Shown in pieces: positions 1 to 9,317 of a stretch of 64,000 nt of DNA. The notes under the pieces were generated by a model. The model saw nothing but the letters and a program-made list of their open reading frames with translations. It had not been told where the DNA came from and made no database searches. Where the stretch lies: the NCBI RefSeq assembly GCF_003012935.1, contig NZ_PUDR01000006.1, positions 186,001 through 250,000 on the forward strand, in the 5' to 3' direction. This DNA is from Pannonibacter carbonis (GTDB lineage: Bacteria; Pseudomonadota; Alphaproteobacteria; Rhizobiales; Stappiaceae). Position 1 is the stretch's first letter. Each line of letters starts with the position of its first letter. The position numbers were made by a program, and so were the translations under genes.

Positions 1-88
1 GTTCGCCATAGGCAACGGACCAGGACAGAAGCTTGTCCTGGAGCCCTTGCTGGATGTGCTCGCCGAGTTCCTTGAGCGTCTCGTCCAT
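1..88 (-). CDS. nuoC: NADH-quinone oxidoreductase subunit C (N-terminal fragment)
   Basis: Only the first 29 residues are inside the window; the gene runs off the left edge. The reading frame begins at ATG 88 (MDETLKELGEHIQ...) and stays open to base 1. NuoC is a peripheral-arm subunit of respiratory complex I. The assignment rests mainly on position, since it follows nuoA and nuoB on the same strand in the usual nuoA-B-C order, and on an N-terminus that fits alphaproteobacterial NuoC. The 126-bp gap to nuoB contains a small hairpin near 142-159 and no other gene. Confidence 0.8.
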   Translation of the reverse strand, partial: MDETLKELGEHIQQGLQDKLLSWSVAYGE

Positions 89-214
89 CGTATCGACCTC
101 GACAATGTCCCCGTGTGCGTCACGCGGGGCTCTCCCTCAAGGCACCGTCGCCGGTGCCGCTGGCAGGTTGCCCCCGCCCGTCCTGCCCGGCCAGACTTGC
201 GCCTGGCCCGAGCC

Positions 215-796
215 TTAGCGTTCGATCGTGCCGGTGCGGCGGATCTTCTTCTGCAGCATCAGCACGCCATAGAGCAGCGCTTCAGCCGTCGGCGGGCAGC
301 CCGGGACATAGATGTCGACCGGAACGATGCGGTCACAGCCGCGCACCACCGAGTAGGAATAGTGATAATAGCCGCCGCCGTTGGCGCAGGAGCCCATGGA
401 GATGACATAGCGCGGCTCCGGCATCTGGTCATAGACCTTGCGCAGGGCCGGGGCCATCTTGTTGGTCAGCGTGCCGGCGACGATCATCACGTCGGACTGG
501 CGTGGGCTGGCGCGCGGAGCAAAGCCGAACCGCTCGGCGTCATACCGCGGCATCGACATCTGCATCATTTCGACTGCGCAGCAGGCCAGACCAAAGGTCA
601 TCCACATCAGCGAGCCGGTGCGGGCCCACTGGATCAGGCTGTCGGTCGAGGTTACGAGAAAGCCCTTGTCGGCCAGTTCGTCATTCACCTGCGAGAAGAA
701 TGCATCGTTCGAGCCAATCGGCTTGCCGGTGGCAGGATCGATCAGGCCCTTGGGCTGCGGTGCCACAAGCGGGCCGGAAGATGTGGTCAGTCCCAT
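215..796 (-). CDS. nuoB: NADH-quinone oxidoreductase subunit B
   Basis: This is the 193-residue peripheral-arm subunit of complex I that ligates iron-sulfur cluster N2, the last centre before quinone. The expected cysteines are visible: a tandem pair in LACCAVEMM, one in GSCANGGG and one in VPGCPP. I chose the start at MGLTTSSG (796) rather than the upstream in-frame ATG at 817. This gives the normal family length and a 10-bp overlap with the end of nuoA, which suggests translational coupling. The frame is intact and it belongs to the same minus-strand operon as nuoA and nuoC. Confidence 0.97.
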   Translation of the reverse strand: MGLTTSSGPLVAPQPKGLIDPATGKPIGSNDAFFSQVNDELADKGFLVTSTDSLIQWARTGSLMWMTFGLACCAVEMMQMSMPRYDAERFGFAPRASPRQSDVMIVAGTLTNKMAPALRKVYDQMPEPRYVISMGSCANGGGYYHYSYSVVRGCDRIVPVDIYVPGCPPTAEALLYGVLMLQKKIRRTGTIER

Positions 797-1152
797 TCCA
801 GAGCCCCCTTCTTCCATTCGTAGATGAAGCCGATCGTCAGCACGCCGAGGAAGACCATCATCGACCAGAAGCCGTACCAGCCCAGATCACCGAACACGAC
901 GGCCCAGGGGAACAGGAAGGCAACTTCCAGATCGAAGATGATGAAGAGGATCGAGACGAGGTAGAAGCGCACATCGAACTTCATGCGCGCGTCGTCAAAA
1001 GCATTGAATCCGCACTCATAGGCGGACAGCTTTTCAGGATCCGGCTTCGAATAGGCCAGCAAAAACGGCGACACCAGCAACGCCAGGCCGATGACCAGCG
1101 AGATGCCGATGAAGACGGCAATCGGGATGTAATCCCGCAACAGATCTTCCAT
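787..1152 (-). CDS. nuoA: NADH-quinone oxidoreductase subunit A
   Basis: This is the 121-residue membrane-arm subunit of complex I and the first gene of the nuo operon. It has three hydrophobic segments: near residues 8-30, a middle one with the conserved [20 protein letters not shown]-like block, and one near the C-terminus ([20 protein letters not shown]). The family-specific [15 protein letters not shown] loop lies between the first two. The start is the ATG at 1152 ([10 protein letters not shown]). The longer upstream frame has no membrane-protein character and is ignored. The stop overlaps the nuoB start. Confidence 0.97.
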   Translation of the reverse strand: MEDLLRDYIPIAVFIGISLVIGLALLVSPFLLAYSKPDPEKLSAYECGFNAFDDARMKFDVRFYLVSILFIIFDLEVAFLFPWAVVFGDLGWYGFWSMMVFLGVLTIGFIYEWKKGALEWD

Positions 1153-1540
1153 GTCTTTCGCGTCCTTGCATCTGGCGGGCCGGATCGGGAGGAGATCCAG
1201 TCGCAACGGACAGGCGCGATGACGCGACTCATGCCCGCAGCGGCCCCGGTTTAACCAATATGCGAGCGCACGCTTAGCCCACGTACATGGGCAACGCAAG
1301 AGCCCAGACCGGTCAAACACAAGCACAATTCGTTCCGCCTGCTGCCTGGGGACGGCATTTTACGGCTCTGACGCCTTGCAAGCGGCTGAAATCCGCCCAC
1401 AAGCCGCCGCAATTCAAGCCCTGCCCTGCCCGGGCGCGGCGGCACCTCGACGCAGGACAGCTTGCGGCGATGGTTATTGGCTGGCAAACGAGAGGGAGAG
1501 AGGAAGCAAACGATCCGGCGCAGCGCAAACCGCCGGCGAT
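1153..1540. other. Gene-free stretch upstream of nuoA
   Basis: About 390 bp between the nuoA start and the tRNA-Asp terminator. It should contain the nuo operon promoter and leader, reading leftward. I see no convincing -35/-10 pair, no RNA gene and no protein-like frame here. Confidence 0.5.
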
Positions 1541-1567
1541 AAAGAAAAAGGCCCCACGAGGGGGCCT
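1541..1567 (-). terminator. Rho-independent terminator after the tRNA-Asp pair
   Basis: The stem AGGCCCC (1549-1555) pairs with GGGGCCT (1561-1567) around a 5-nt loop. Reading leftward, it is followed by a T-rich tail, the complement of the A-run at 1541-1549. It lies 15 bp beyond the 3' end of the left tRNA-Asp, as expected for the end of that transcript. Confidence 0.75.
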
Positions 1568-1581
1568 GTTCTTTTCGTGAG

Positions 1582-1658
1582 TGGCGCGAGTGACGGGGCT
1601 CGAACCCGCGACCTCCGGCGTGACAGGCCGGCACTCTAACCAACTGAGCTACACCCGC
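1582..1658 (-). tRNA. tRNA-Asp(GTC), copy 1
   Basis: A 77-nt cloverleaf on the minus strand. The acceptor arm is GCGGGTG at the 5' end and CACTCGC at the 3' end, followed by a discriminator base and an encoded CCA. The anticodon loop is CTGTCAC, with anticodon GTC. The T-arm GGTTCGA is canonical. The sequence is identical to the second copy 45 bp away, and both are probably on one transcript ending at the hairpin at 1541-1567. Confidence 0.97.
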
Positions 1659-1703
1659 ACATCTCACGAAGCGGTCGCCATATCCCCAAGAGACTTGAGA
1701 AAA

Positions 1704-1780
1704 TGGCGCGAGTGACGGGGCTCGAACCCGCGACCTCCGGCGTGACAGGCCGGCACTCTAACCAACTGAGCTACACCCGC
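1704..1780 (-). tRNA. tRNA-Asp(GTC), copy 2
   Basis: The second 77-nt tRNA-Asp, identical over its full length to copy 1, with anticodon GTC and encoded CCA. It is the promoter-proximal copy. A -35/-10 pair lies at 1821-1849, giving a leader of roughly 30 nt. Confidence 0.97.
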
Positions 1781-1820
1781 TTCGTTCCCGCAAGCCATGT
1801 GGCCCGCAAGAAGTGGGCGT

Positions 1821-1849
1821 GGTGTACGGCGCTGAGAGCGGGAAGTCAA
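1821..1849 (-). promoter_or_regulatory. Probable sigma-70 promoter of the tRNA-Asp operon
   Basis: Reading leftward, TTGACT (1844-1849) and TACACC (1821-1826) are separated by 17 bp, upstream of the tRNA-Asp pair. The -35 is a near match and the -10 is weak. The site was inferred from position and spacing. Confidence 0.45.
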
Positions 1850-2151
1850 GCACCTGAAACAGCCTTCCGTGCGGTTTTTCGGCGAGGGCAAAAACATGCG
1901 CCGATCCCCTGCGGAACCCCTCGTTTTCCCTTGTGAATAACCGTCGTTTCCGCAGCCAACTAAAAACTTCGACCGGCGAAAATCTCTTCTCCGGCAAAAG
2001 GTTATCCACAGCGAATGCGATATTGGGTGCCTAGGGGTCAGATGACGTGAAGTGCGTCAGACCCGGCGGATCGGCGCGCGCGTCCCTCACCAGCAACCTG
2101 TCTTGTGCCTTGCGGAAGACCGCCGGCAAAGCTTCAGGCATCGCAAGACAC
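1850..2151. other. Gene-free stretch between tRNA-Asp and tRNA-Val
   Basis: About 300 bp, AT-richer than its surroundings around 1920-2030. I see no RNA gene and no credible coding frame. It lies upstream of the tRNA-Asp promoter and downstream of the tRNA-Val terminator. Confidence 0.5.
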
Positions 2152-2180
2152 AAAAAAACCCGGCGACTTTCGTGCCAGGT
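2152..2180 (-). terminator. Terminator of tRNA-Val
   Basis: Reading leftward, the stem ACCTGGC pairs with GCCGGGT (one T-G wobble) and is followed by seven T residues, the complement of the A-run at 2152-2158. It lies 37 bp beyond the tRNA-Val 3' end. Confidence 0.65.
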
Positions 2181-2216
2181 TCGTCTCATCCGTTTGTCCG
2201 CGATCATCGTGCGGGA

Positions 2217-2292
2217 TGGTGGGCGGTGAGAGACTCGAACTCCCGACATCCTCGGTGTAAACGAGGCGCTCTACCAACTGAGCTAACCGCCC
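2217..2292 (-). tRNA. tRNA-Val(TAC)
   Basis: A 76-nt cloverleaf on the minus strand. It has acceptor GGGCGGT/ACCGCCC, discriminator A and encoded CCA. The D-arm AGCTCAGTTGGTAGAGC, the anticodon stem-loop with TAC (CCTCGTTTACACCGAGG) and the T-arm GAGTTCGAGTC are all present. Confidence 0.97.
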
Positions 2293-2306
2293 GCCGATGA
2301 ATGTGG

Positions 2307-2335
2307 CTCATAGGGGCTTCGCTCCAGCTTGGCAA
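2307..2335 (-). promoter_or_regulatory. Probable promoter of tRNA-Val
   Basis: Reading leftward, TTGCCA (2330-2335) and TATGAG (2307-2312) are 17 bp apart. The -10 lies 14 bp before the tRNA 5' end, so transcription would start a few bases ahead of the mature tRNA, as is common for tRNA genes. Confidence 0.55.
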
Positions 2336-2500
2336 GAGGCAATTAAAGAAGCGCTTGTTTTTCAGCTGTGGCCTGTGGGCAATTTTCAGTGCCCTGCCCG
2401 CTCGGCTACGGACTTCCTTCGATTGCTGCTTGCTACTAGATGGGGATAACACGCTTCCTCGCGAACAGCGTTTGAAAGAGAGCAGCAAGCTGAAACCGGA

Positions 2501-2541
2501 GACAGGCTGCGTTTAAGCCGCTTTTTAAACGTCGACGCTGT
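2501..2541. repeat. Interrupted inverted repeat downstream of the HxlR-type gene
   Basis: GACAG (2501-2505) and GTTTAA (2511-2516) on the left mirror TTAAAC (2525-2530) and CTGTC on the right. It could be an imperfect terminator for the leftward HxlR-type gene ending at 2574, but it lacks a clean T-run. Nothing else is visible in 2336-2573. Confidence 0.35.
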
Positions 2542-2573
2542 CTCAAGTGATCTATGGAGCGGCTTCAGCACCT

Positions 2574-3113
2574 TCAGCGCACAAGCATTGTGTTTGTAAC
2601 ACTGCTGATCATCGCCCCGTTGTTTATGGCAGAGTAGAACGGCCTTGGCGGCCGCGTCGCTTCGTCAACGCGCCTGTGGATCCAGGTTCTTTGCTCCATA
2701 CACCGCAACGACTGAGACAAGGCCCGGTCCGAGATGGACGACAAGCTCCGCCTTATTTCACCAAACTGTTGTGGCGTCTGCAACGTCGTCAACACCGGTA
2801 AGGTCCAGGAGAGACGCAGGAGGTCCTGCTCGTCTGCCTTGACGATATTCAGAACCTCATTGGCCATTCTGGCAGCCACCTCCCCCGCCGGCGTCAGCCG
2901 GAATTCCGGGCGCAGTGGGTGGCCGTGGCCGGGATTTCGCTCTAGCAGCCCAATCATCAGGAGGTGATCAAGGCTTTGCAGAAAAGCCGTCCTGCCGGCC
3001 CCCGTGGCTGCCAGCAGCGTAGCCTGCCGCCCCGGAATACCGAGATGGAGCTTGTCGAGAATAGGCAGCGCCCAGGCTCGCGAGGTGATCTTGACAATGA
3101 GATTTATGTCCAT
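2574..3113 (-). CDS. HxlR-family transcriptional regulator with two winged-helix domains
   Basis: A 179-residue protein of two consecutive HxlR-like winged-helix units. The first is at about residues 8-80 (ITSRAWALPILDKL... ending in the wing FRLTPAGE). The second is at about 95-165 (LLRLSWTLPVLTTL..., ISDRALSQSLRCME). Classical HxlR proteins have one such domain of 100-130 residues and dimerise, so a tandem protein could act as a built-in dimer (inference). It is divergent from the VOC gene, and the 13-bp palindrome at 3118-3130 lies 4 bp before its ATG. There is no Shine-Dalgarno in front of that ATG, so the message is leaderless or the true start is downstream. It probably controls itself and the VOC gene; the ligand is unknown. 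Confidence 0.8.
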   Translation of the reverse strand: MDINLIVKITSRAWALPILDKLHLGIPGRQATLLAATGAGRTAFLQSLDHLLMIGLLERNPGHGHPLRPEFRLTPAGEVAARMANEVLNIVKADEQDLLRLSWTLPVLTTLQTPQQFGEIRRSLSSISDRALSQSLRCMEQRTWIHRRVDEATRPPRPFYSAINNGAMISSVTNTMLVR

Positions 3114-3117
3114 AAAG

Positions 3118-3130
3118 TATAGTTACTATA
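3118..3130. promoter_or_regulatory. Perfect 13-bp palindrome, likely operator
   Basis: TATAGTTACTATA is a perfect inverted repeat about a central T. It sits in the 39-bp AT-rich gap between the divergent HxlR-type and VOC genes. HxlR-family operators are typically AT-rich palindromes containing GTA/TAC-type half sites, so this is the natural binding site for the neighbouring regulator (inference). Confidence 0.6.
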
Positions 3131-3152
3131 TTTTGGTATGGAAGGACAGCCC

Positions 3153-3533
3153 GTGGCACTCATCACATTGGATCAAACAATCACCATCGCCATGTCCGTC
3201 AAGGACCGGCACAAAAGCGCAGACTGGTACAAGGAGATGCTGGGCTTCGAGACGATCTTCCATATCGATGACGCCGGCTGGTCAGAGCTGCAGACGAACA
3301 CCCAGAATGTAACTCTTGGCCTTGGGGAGCATGTAGAGCCGGTGCCAGGGAATTGCGTTCCGGTCTTCGGCATTGCCGATCTCGATGCGGCGCGTGCCAG
3401 CATGGAACAGGTCGGCGTCCAGTTTGATGGTCCGACAGTCGTCGTCGAAGGCATGGTCAAGACCGCGACCTTTTATGATCCCGACGGCAATGCCCTGATG
3501 CTTGCACAAAACCTGATGGCCGCCGCCTCGTGA
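3153..3533 (+). CDS. VOC-family (glyoxalase/bleomycin-resistance fold) protein
   Basis: A 126-residue single-unit VOC protein built of two beta-alpha-beta-beta-beta modules. The first contains MSVKDRHKSADWYKEMLGFE. The second contains FGIADLDAARASMEQVGV and ends in the family signature FYDPDGNALMLAQN. Such proteins are usually metal-dependent lyases, dioxygenases or drug-binding proteins; the substrate cannot be read here. I prefer GTG 3153, because GAAGGA at 3141-3146 is a good ribosome-binding site 6 bp away. The upstream ATG at 3138, which adds five residues, has none. It is divergent from the HxlR-type regulator and likely repressed by it. Confidence 0.8.
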   Translation: MALITLDQTITIAMSVKDRHKSADWYKEMLGFETIFHIDDAGWSELQTNTQNVTLGLGEHVEPVPGNCVPVFGIADLDAARASMEQVGVQFDGPTVVVEGMVKTATFYDPDGNALMLAQNLMAAAS

Positions 3534-3720
3534 TGCATCGCTGTTGGTGCAGGGCGTCGTTGACTGCTTGATCAGGGCTTTCGACTGGAGGAAGTGAGCG
3601 CCCCTCACCACAGGTCGCCCCTTCATTCGAACAGCGCCTGCGTCGTTTTATGTCGCGTATTCCCGGTCACCAAGTCACTGCATGCACCCGCAGTTAATGT
3701 CGCACCCAAGCAAGGACACA

Positions 3721-3759
3721 AAAAAACCCGCGCATTCCATCGAATGCGCGGGAAATTTT
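3721..3759. terminator. Bidirectional terminator between the VOC gene and hupB
   Basis: A perfect 11-bp stem, CCCGCGCATTC (3727-3737) with GAATGCGCGGG (3742-3752), has a 4-nt loop. It is flanked by an A-run on the left and a T-run on the right, so it can stop hupB leftward and any VOC readthrough rightward. The 187 bp between the VOC stop and this hairpin hold no gene. Confidence 0.85.
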
Positions 3760-3780
3760 TTGTCCTGACGGACCGCCAAA

Positions 3781-4056
3781 TCAAGCGTTAACGGAGTCCT
3801 TGAGGCCCTTGCCGGCCTTGAACTTCGGCGTCTTGGAGGCCGGGATCTGGATCGTCTCGCCGGTGCGCGGGTTGCGACCTTCGGTGGCGGCGCGCTCGGA
3901 TACCGAGAAGTTGCCGAAGCCGATGATGCGGACTTCATCACCGCCCTTGAGCGCCTGGGTCACGGCTTCAAAGGTCGCATCAACAGCTTCACCAGCCTGC
4001 GCCTTGGTCAGGCCGGTCTTCTCGGCCACAGCCGCGATCAGATCGTTCTTGTTCAT
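3781..4056 (-). CDS. hupB: DNA-binding protein HU
   Basis: A 91-residue histone-like nucleoid protein that binds and bends DNA as a dimer. It begins [20 protein letters not shown] and carries the conserved arm [28 protein letters not shown]. Length and sequence are typical for alphaproteobacterial HU. It lies downstream of lon on the same strand, but lon has its own terminator at 4191-4218, so hupB is probably transcribed separately from the 4057-4190 gap. The strong hairpin at 3721-3759 ends the transcript. Confidence 0.97.
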   Translation of the reverse strand: MNKNDLIAAVAEKTGLTKAQAGEAVDATFEAVTQALKGGDEVRIIGFGNFSVSERAATEGRNPRTGETIQIPASKTPKFKAGKGLKDSVNA

Positions 4057-4190
4057 AGCAGTCCCTTTCTACAAAACGGCGAAAAGCAGGCGATTCACGC
4101 CAAAAGCCGCTGGCCGGAAATTCGTGGGAAACGCCCCTCAAATCAAGCCATTTCTCGCAGAAATCCGCCATTTTCACGCGATTCAGATGC

Positions 4191-4218
4191 AAAAAGCCCC
4201 GGTGGAGACCGGGGCTTT
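4191..4218 (-). terminator. Terminator of lon
   Basis: A perfect 11-bp stem, AAAGCCCCGGT (4193-4203) with ACCGGGGCTTT (4208-4218), with loop GGAG. Reading leftward, it ends in a T-run (complement of 4191-4195). It lies 26 bp after the lon stop codon. Confidence 0.85.
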
Positions 4219-4244
4219 CGCTCGTCTAGACAAATTTTGCCGTA

Positions 4245-6674
4245 TCAGTGGGCCACGACACCCGATGCATCATCGTCAGCGGGGCGTTTGTCGGCCGCCG
4301 CAGCAGTGCGTGCCTCGTCCCATTCGATGGCTTCCGGCATGCGCAGAAGGGCGTTTTTCAGCACTTCCTCCATGCTCGAGACCGGGATGATGTCGAGCGC
4401 GTTCTTCACGCTGTCCGGGATATCCGCCAGGTCCTTGGCGTTGTCTTCCGGGATCATCACGGTCTTGATGCCACCACGCAGGGCTGCAAGAAGCTTCTCC
4501 TTGAGGCCGCCGATGGGCAGGATGCGACCACGCAGGGTGATCTCGCCGGTCATGGCAACATCGCGGCGGACCGGGATGCCGGTCATGACCGAGATCACGG
4601 CCGTGGCCATCGCGATGCCGGCTGACGGTCCATCCTTTGGCGTCGCGCCTTCCGGCACGTGCACGTGGATGTCGCGCTTGTCGAACAGCGGCGGCTCGAT
4701 GCCGAAATCGATGGCACGGGAGCGGACATAGGATGCCGCCGCCGAAATCGATTCCTTCATCACATCACGCAGGTTGCCCGTGACCGTCATCTTGCCCTTG
4801 CCGGGCATCATGACGCCTTCGATGGTCAGCAATTCGCCGCCCACTTCCGTCCAGGCAAGGCCCGTGACCACACCGACCTGATCCTCAAGCTCGGCCTCGC
4901 CATAGCGGTAGCGCGGCACGCCGAGATATTTCTCGACCATGTCGCTGTCCACATGCACCGTCTTGACGCCGGTCATCAGGATGTCCTTCACGGCCTTGCG
5001 GGCCAGTGTCGCCATCTCGCGCTCAAGGTTACGCACGCCCGCTTCGCGGGTGTAGCGGCGGATGACCTTGCGCAGGGCTTCCTGATCGACGGAGAACTCA
5101 CCATCGCGCAGGCCATGGTCCTTCTCCGCCTTCGGCAACAGGTGACGGCGGGAGATCTCGACCTTTTCATCCTCGGTATAACCGGCGATGCGAATGATCT
5201 CCATGCGGTCCATCAGAGGCGCCGGGATGTTCAGCGTGTTGGCCGTCGTCACGAACATCACGTCCGACAGGTCATATTCGACCTCCAGATAGTGATCCAT
5301 GAAGGCGTTGTTCTGTTCCGGATCGAGCACCTCGAGCAGGGCAGCCGACGGATCGCCGCGGAAGTCCATGCCCATCTTGTCGATCTCGTCGAGAAGGAAC
5401 AACGGGTTCGACTTCTTCGCCTTCTTCATCGACTGGATGACCTTGCCGGGCATCGAGCCAATGTAGGTCCGGCGATGGCCACGAATCTCGGCCTCGTCGC
5501 GCACACCGCCGAGCGACATGCGCACGAACTCACGGCCTGTCGCCTTGGCAATCGACTTGCCAAGCGAGGTCTTGCCGACGCCCGGAGGGCCGACGAGGCA
5601 GAGGATCGGCCCCTTCAGCTTGTTGGCACGGGCCAGCACCGCGAGATACTCGACGATGCGTTCCTTGACCTTGTCGAGGCCGTAGTGATCAGTGTCCAGC
5701 ACCTGCTCGGCAAGCGCCAGGTCATTCTTGACCTTGCTCTTCTTGCCCCACGGAATCCCGAGGATCCAGTCCAGATAGTTGCGCACCACGGTGGCTTCCG
5801 CCGACATGGGGCTCATCTGCTTGAGCTTCTTGACCTCGGCATGAGCGCGTTCGCGCGCTTCCTTGCTGAGCTTGGTCTTCTTGATGCGCTCTTCCAGTTC
5901 AGCCAGTTCGTCGCGGCCGTCCTCACCGTCGCCGAGTTCCTTCTGGATCGCCTTCATCTGCTCGTTGAGATAGTACTCGCGCTGGGTCTTCTCCATCTGG
6001 CGCTTGACGCGCGAGCGGATGCGCTTTTCCACCTGCAAGACCGAGATCTCGCTTTCCATCAGACCCAGCACGCGCTCAAGGCGTTCGGCGACGGAGTCGA
6101 TGGCAAGGATGTCCTGCTTTTCCGGGATCTTGATCGCCAGATGCGAGGCAATGGTGTCGGCCAGCTTCGAGTGATCCTCGATCTGGTTGACCGCCCCCAG
6201 AACCTCGGGCGAGACCTTCTTGTTCAGCTTGACGTAATTCTCGAACTCGGCGACCACCGAGCGGGCCAGCGCCTCGACCTCGATGTTCTCGCCATCCTTC
6301 TCCGGCAGCACTTCCGCTTCGGCTTCATAGAAGTCAGTGAGGTCGGTGTACTGGGTGATCCGAGCACGGGCACCGCCCTCGACCAGCACCTTGACGGTGT
6401 TGTCCGGCAGTTTCAAAAGCTGGAGAACGGTCGCCAGCGTGCCGATCTCGTAGATGTCATCCGAGGCCGGATCATCATCCGCAGCATTCTTCTGGGTAGC
6501 AAGCAGGATGTGCTTGTCGGAAGTCATGACCTCTTCGAGGGCGCGGATGGATTTCTCACGCCCGACGAACAGCGGGACAATCATGTGCGGGAACACAACG
6601 ATGTCGCGCAGCGGGAGCACCGGATAGACGCTCTTTCCGGCCTCGTCGAGGGAGCGCGTTTCGATTTCGCTCAT
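4245..6674 (-). CDS. lon: ATP-dependent protease Lon
   Basis: An 809-residue cytoplasmic AAA+ protease that degrades misfolded and regulatory proteins. The N-terminal substrate domain starts [23 protein letters not shown]. The AAA+ module has Walker A GPPGVGKT (about residue 360) and Walker B FLLDEIDK. The C-terminal protease domain carries the catalytic serine in PKDGPSAG and the lysine in the following GGLKEK block. I take ATG 6674 (MSEIET) as the start: AAGGA sits 7 bp upstream, whereas the alternative ATG at 6680 directly abuts it. A GC-rich inverted repeat (6699-6706 with 6717-6724) lies in the leader. It sits in the tig-clpP-clpX-lon-hupB block. Confidence 0.98.
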   Translation of the reverse strand: MSEIETRSLDEAGKSVYPVLPLRDIVVFPHMIVPLFVGREKSIRALEEVMTSDKHILLATQKNAADDDPASDDIYEIGTLATVLQLLKLPDNTVKVLVEGGARARITQYTDLTDFYEAEAEVLPEKDGENIEVEALARSVVAEFENYVKLNKKVSPEVLGAVNQIEDHSKLADTIASHLAIKIPEKQDILAIDSVAERLERVLGLMESEISVLQVEKRIRSRVKRQMEKTQREYYLNEQMKAIQKELGDGEDGRDELAELEERIKKTKLSKEARERAHAEVKKLKQMSPMSAEATVVRNYLDWILGIPWGKKSKVKNDLALAEQVLDTDHYGLDKVKERIVEYLAVLARANKLKGPILCLVGPPGVGKTSLGKSIAKATGREFVRMSLGGVRDEAEIRGHRRTYIGSMPGKVIQSMKKAKKSNPLFLLDEIDKMGMDFRGDPSAALLEVLDPEQNNAFMDHYLEVEYDLSDVMFVTTANTLNIPAPLMDRMEIIRIAGYTEDEKVEISRRHLLPKAEKDHGLRDGEFSVDQEALRKVIRRYTREAGVRNLEREMATLARKAVKDILMTGVKTVHVDSDMVEKYLGVPRYRYGEAELEDQVGVVTGLAWTEVGGELLTIEGVMMPGKGKMTVTGNLRDVMKESISAAASYVRSRAIDFGIEPPLFDKRDIHVHVPEGATPKDGPSAGIAMATAVISVMTGIPVRRDVAMTGEITLRGRILPIGGLKEKLLAALRGGIKTVMIPEDNAKDLADIPDSVKNALDIIPVSSMEEVLKNALLRMPEAIEWDEARTAAAADKRPADDDASGVVAH

Positions 6675-6939
6675 GTCCATTCCTTTCTGCGGGCCCATGG
6701 CACCCCGGGGAGGAAGGGGGTGCCTGCGGCTCTCCTTGGATGGTCTTCCGCCCCGGAAGTGGTGCGGATCCTGGCCGGCTCCGGACGTCCCCACTGGGCA
6801 ACGACGCTGAACCGCCGAACCATCGTTCTGTCTATTAGGTGGACACCGGGGGGCAAGGTGTCAAGGCAGCGCCGAAAGATGGGTGGCCTAGGCTGTTGAA
6901 GACGACAGCCTTCCCACCGCTTCCTGCAGAAATAGTATC

Positions 6940-6975
6940 AAAAAAGCAAAATGCCGCCCGAAAACCGGGCGGCAT
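6940..6975 (-). terminator. Terminator of clpX
   Basis: The stem ATGCCGCCCG (6951-6960) pairs with CGGGCGGCAT (6966-6975) around a 5-nt loop. Reading leftward, it is followed by a T-rich tail (complement of 6940-6950). It lies 26 bp after the clpX stop. Confidence 0.85.
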
Positions 6976-7001
6976 ATGATGCATTCGGCAAGTCTGCCTG
7001 A

Positions 7002-8264
7002 TCAGGCCGAGGTGGCTGTCTCGGCGCGGTCTTCGTAGATGTAGAGCGGGCGAGCCTTGCCCTCCACCACATCCGGCGAGATCACGACTTCCTTCACGCC
7101 CTTGAGACCCGGCAACTCGTACATGGTGTCGAGCAGGATCGATTCCAGGATCGACCGCAGGCCACGCGCACCGGTCTTGCGCTCGATGGCGCGGCGGGCG
7201 ATGGCCTTGAGCGCATCCTCATGGAAGGACAGCTCGACGTTCTCCATCTCGAACAGGCGCTGGTACTGCTTGACCAGAGCGTTCTTCGGCTCGGTCAGGA
7301 TCGTCATCAGGGCTTCTTCGTCGAGATCCTCAAGCGTCGCGATGACCGGCAGACGGCCCACGAACTCCGGGATCAGACCGAACTTCAGCAGATCTTCGGG
7401 CTCAAGTTCCGAGAACAATTCACCGATTCGGCGGTCATCGGGACCGACCACGTCGGCCTTGAAGCCCATCGACGACTTGCGACCACGATCGGAAATGATC
7501 TTGTCGAGGCCGGCAAAGGCTCCGCCGCAGATGAACAGGATGTTGGTCGTGTCCACCTGCAGGAATTCCTGCTGCGGATGCTTGCGCCCGCCCTGGGGGG
7601 GAACGGAAGCCACGGTGCCTTCCATGATCTTCAGCAGGGCCTGCTGCACGCCTTCACCCGAAACGTCACGGGTGATCGACGGGTTGTCGGCCTTGCGCGA
7701 AATCTTGTCGACTTCGTCGATGTAGACGATGCCGCGCTGTGCCCGCTCGACATTGTAGTCGGCGGCCTGCAGCAGCTTGAGGATGATGTTCTCGACATCC
7801 TCGCCGACGTAGCCGGCTTCGGTCAGCGTCGTGGCATCAGCCATTGTGAACGGCACATCCAGGATGCGTGCCAGGGTCTGGGCAAGAAGCGTCTTGCCGC
7901 AACCGGTCGGGCCGCAGAGCAGGATGTTCGACTTCGCCAGTTCAACGTCGTTGTTCTTCGACGCGTGGTTCAGGCGCTTGTAGTGGTTGTGCACGGCCAC
8001 CGACAGCACCTTCTTGGCGCTGTTCTGACCGATCACATAATCATCCAGGACATGGCGAATTTCCTGCGGCGTGGGGATGCCATCGCGCGATTTCACCAGC
8101 GAGGACTTGTTCTCCTCGCGTATGATGTCCATGCACAGCTCGACACATTCATCGCAGATGAAAACAGTCGGGCCGGCGATCAGCTTGCGAACTTCGTGTT
8201 GGCTCTTGCCGCAAAAGGAGCAGTAGAGCGTATTCTTGGAGTCGCTGCCGCTGGCCTTTGTCAT
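7002..8264 (-). CDS. clpX: ATP-dependent Clp protease ATP-binding subunit ClpX
   Basis: A 420-residue AAA+ unfoldase that feeds substrates to ClpP. The N-terminal zinc-binding domain has Cys15, Cys18, Cys37 and Cys40 (CSFC, CDEC). It is followed by Walker A GPTGCGKT near residue 120, Walker [11 protein letters not shown], the GYVG pore loop and the IGF-type tripeptide that docks ClpP. Length matches the family. It lies 207 bp downstream of clpP on the same strand. The gap is long enough for a separate promoter and includes a weak 7-bp hairpin (8433-8452). Confidence 0.98.
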   Translation of the reverse strand: MTKASGSDSKNTLYCSFCGKSQHEVRKLIAGPTVFICDECVELCMDIIREENKSSLVKSRDGIPTPQEIRHVLDDYVIGQNSAKKVLSVAVHNHYKRLNHASKNNDVELAKSNILLCGPTGCGKTLLAQTLARILDVPFTMADATTLTEAGYVGEDVENIILKLLQAADYNVERAQRGIVYIDEVDKISRKADNPSITRDVSGEGVQQALLKIMEGTVASVPPQGGRKHPQQEFLQVDTTNILFICGGAFAGLDKIISDRGRKSSMGFKADVVGPDDRRIGELFSELEPEDLLKFGLIPEFVGRLPVIATLEDLDEEALMTILTEPKNALVKQYQRLFEMENVELSFHEDALKAIARRAIERKTGARGLRSILESILLDTMYELPGLKGVKEVVISPDVVEGKARPLYIYEDRAETATSA

Positions 8265-8471
8265 CTAATCAACCCCGCAGGTTCCGAGAGGGCATATGCC
8301 CTTCCCCTTGTCGTTCCGGACCGGGCGTTGCCCGCCTGATCCGACAATCGGTCCATGACCGCTTTTCTGGCGACTTCCACGGACGATGATCGTTTCATGC
8401 TTCGCCCGTAAAAATCAATATTCGTTTAAGCGGGCCAGACAAAGCTGGCCCTTTTGCTTTGTCAGCCTGCG

Positions 8472-9107
8472 TCAGGTTGCCGGCGTCGCCGACAGGCTGG
8501 CGCGGTCGGTGATCACGGCATCGACAATACCGAAGGACTTCGCCACCTCGGCAGTCATGAAGTTGTCACGTTCCAGCGCTTCTTCCACCTGGTCAAGCGA
8601 CTGACCGGTGTGCTTCACGTAGATTTCATTCAGCCGGCGCTTCAGGCTCAGGATTTCCTGGGCATGCAGCATGATGTCGGCGGCCTGGCCACGGAACCCG
8701 CCGGAGGGCTGATGCACCATCACGCGGGCATTGGGCAGCGAGAAGCGGCTGCCCTTGTGGCCGGCGGCCAGCAACAGCGAGCCCATCGAGGCGGCCTGGC
8801 CGATGCACAGCGTCGACACTTCCGGCCGGATGAATTGCATCGTGTCATAGATCGCAAGGCCAGCCGTCACGAGGCCGCCGGGCGAATTGATGTAGATTGC
8901 AATTTCCTTGGTCGGGTTTTCCGATTCCAGGAACAGCAACTGGGCGCAGACGAGCGTCGCCAGATGATCCTCGATCGGACCGGTCAGGAAAATGATCCGC
9001 TCCTTCAGGAGGCGGGAATAGATATCGAAGGCCCGCTCACCCCGGTTCGTCTGCTCGACAACCATCGGCACGAGCGTGTTCGTGTAGAATTCGACGGGAT
9101 CCTTCAT
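8472..9107 (-). CDS. clpP: ATP-dependent Clp protease proteolytic subunit
   Basis: A 211-residue serine peptidase that forms the double-heptamer chamber of ClpXP and ClpAP. The catalytic triad is visible: Ser107 in GQAASMGS, His132 in MVHQPSGG and Asp181 in the RDNFMTA block. The N-terminus contains [20 protein letters not shown], normal for the family. It is flanked by tig upstream and clpX downstream on the same strand. The 210-bp gap to tig suggests its own promoter. No second clpP copy lies in the window. Confidence 0.98.
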   Translation of the reverse strand: MKDPVEFYTNTLVPMVVEQTNRGERAFDIYSRLLKERIIFLTGPIEDHLATLVCAQLLFLESENPTKEIAIYINSPGGLVTAGLAIYDTMQFIRPEVSTLCIGQAASMGSLLLAAGHKGSRFSLPNARVMVHQPSGGFRGQAADIMLHAQEILSLKRRLNEIYVKHTGQSLDQVEEALERDNFMTAEVAKSFGIVDAVITDRASLSATPAT

Positions 9108-9317
9108 ACCTTATCCATTTGCTGGCGCGTGCCGGACCGGGGGATGCCGGCCGACAGGCGAAGACACGCGATGTTCGAGTTCACAGCGGCACTCTGGCCC
9201 CATGAGTCGAAAAGAGCGACACCCATACATAGGGGATGCCGCCCAGATCGCAAGATTGTGGTCGATGCGGCGTGAAGGCAAGGTTAAAGCCATCACGCCG
9301 CAGGAGCAATGAAACGG

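Noticed and set aside
4659-6899. 746-residue plus-strand open frame opposite lon
   Set aside because: It lies wholly antisense to the intact, highly conserved lon gene and has composition typical of GC-rich shadow frames (His, Arg, Asp, Leu heavy).
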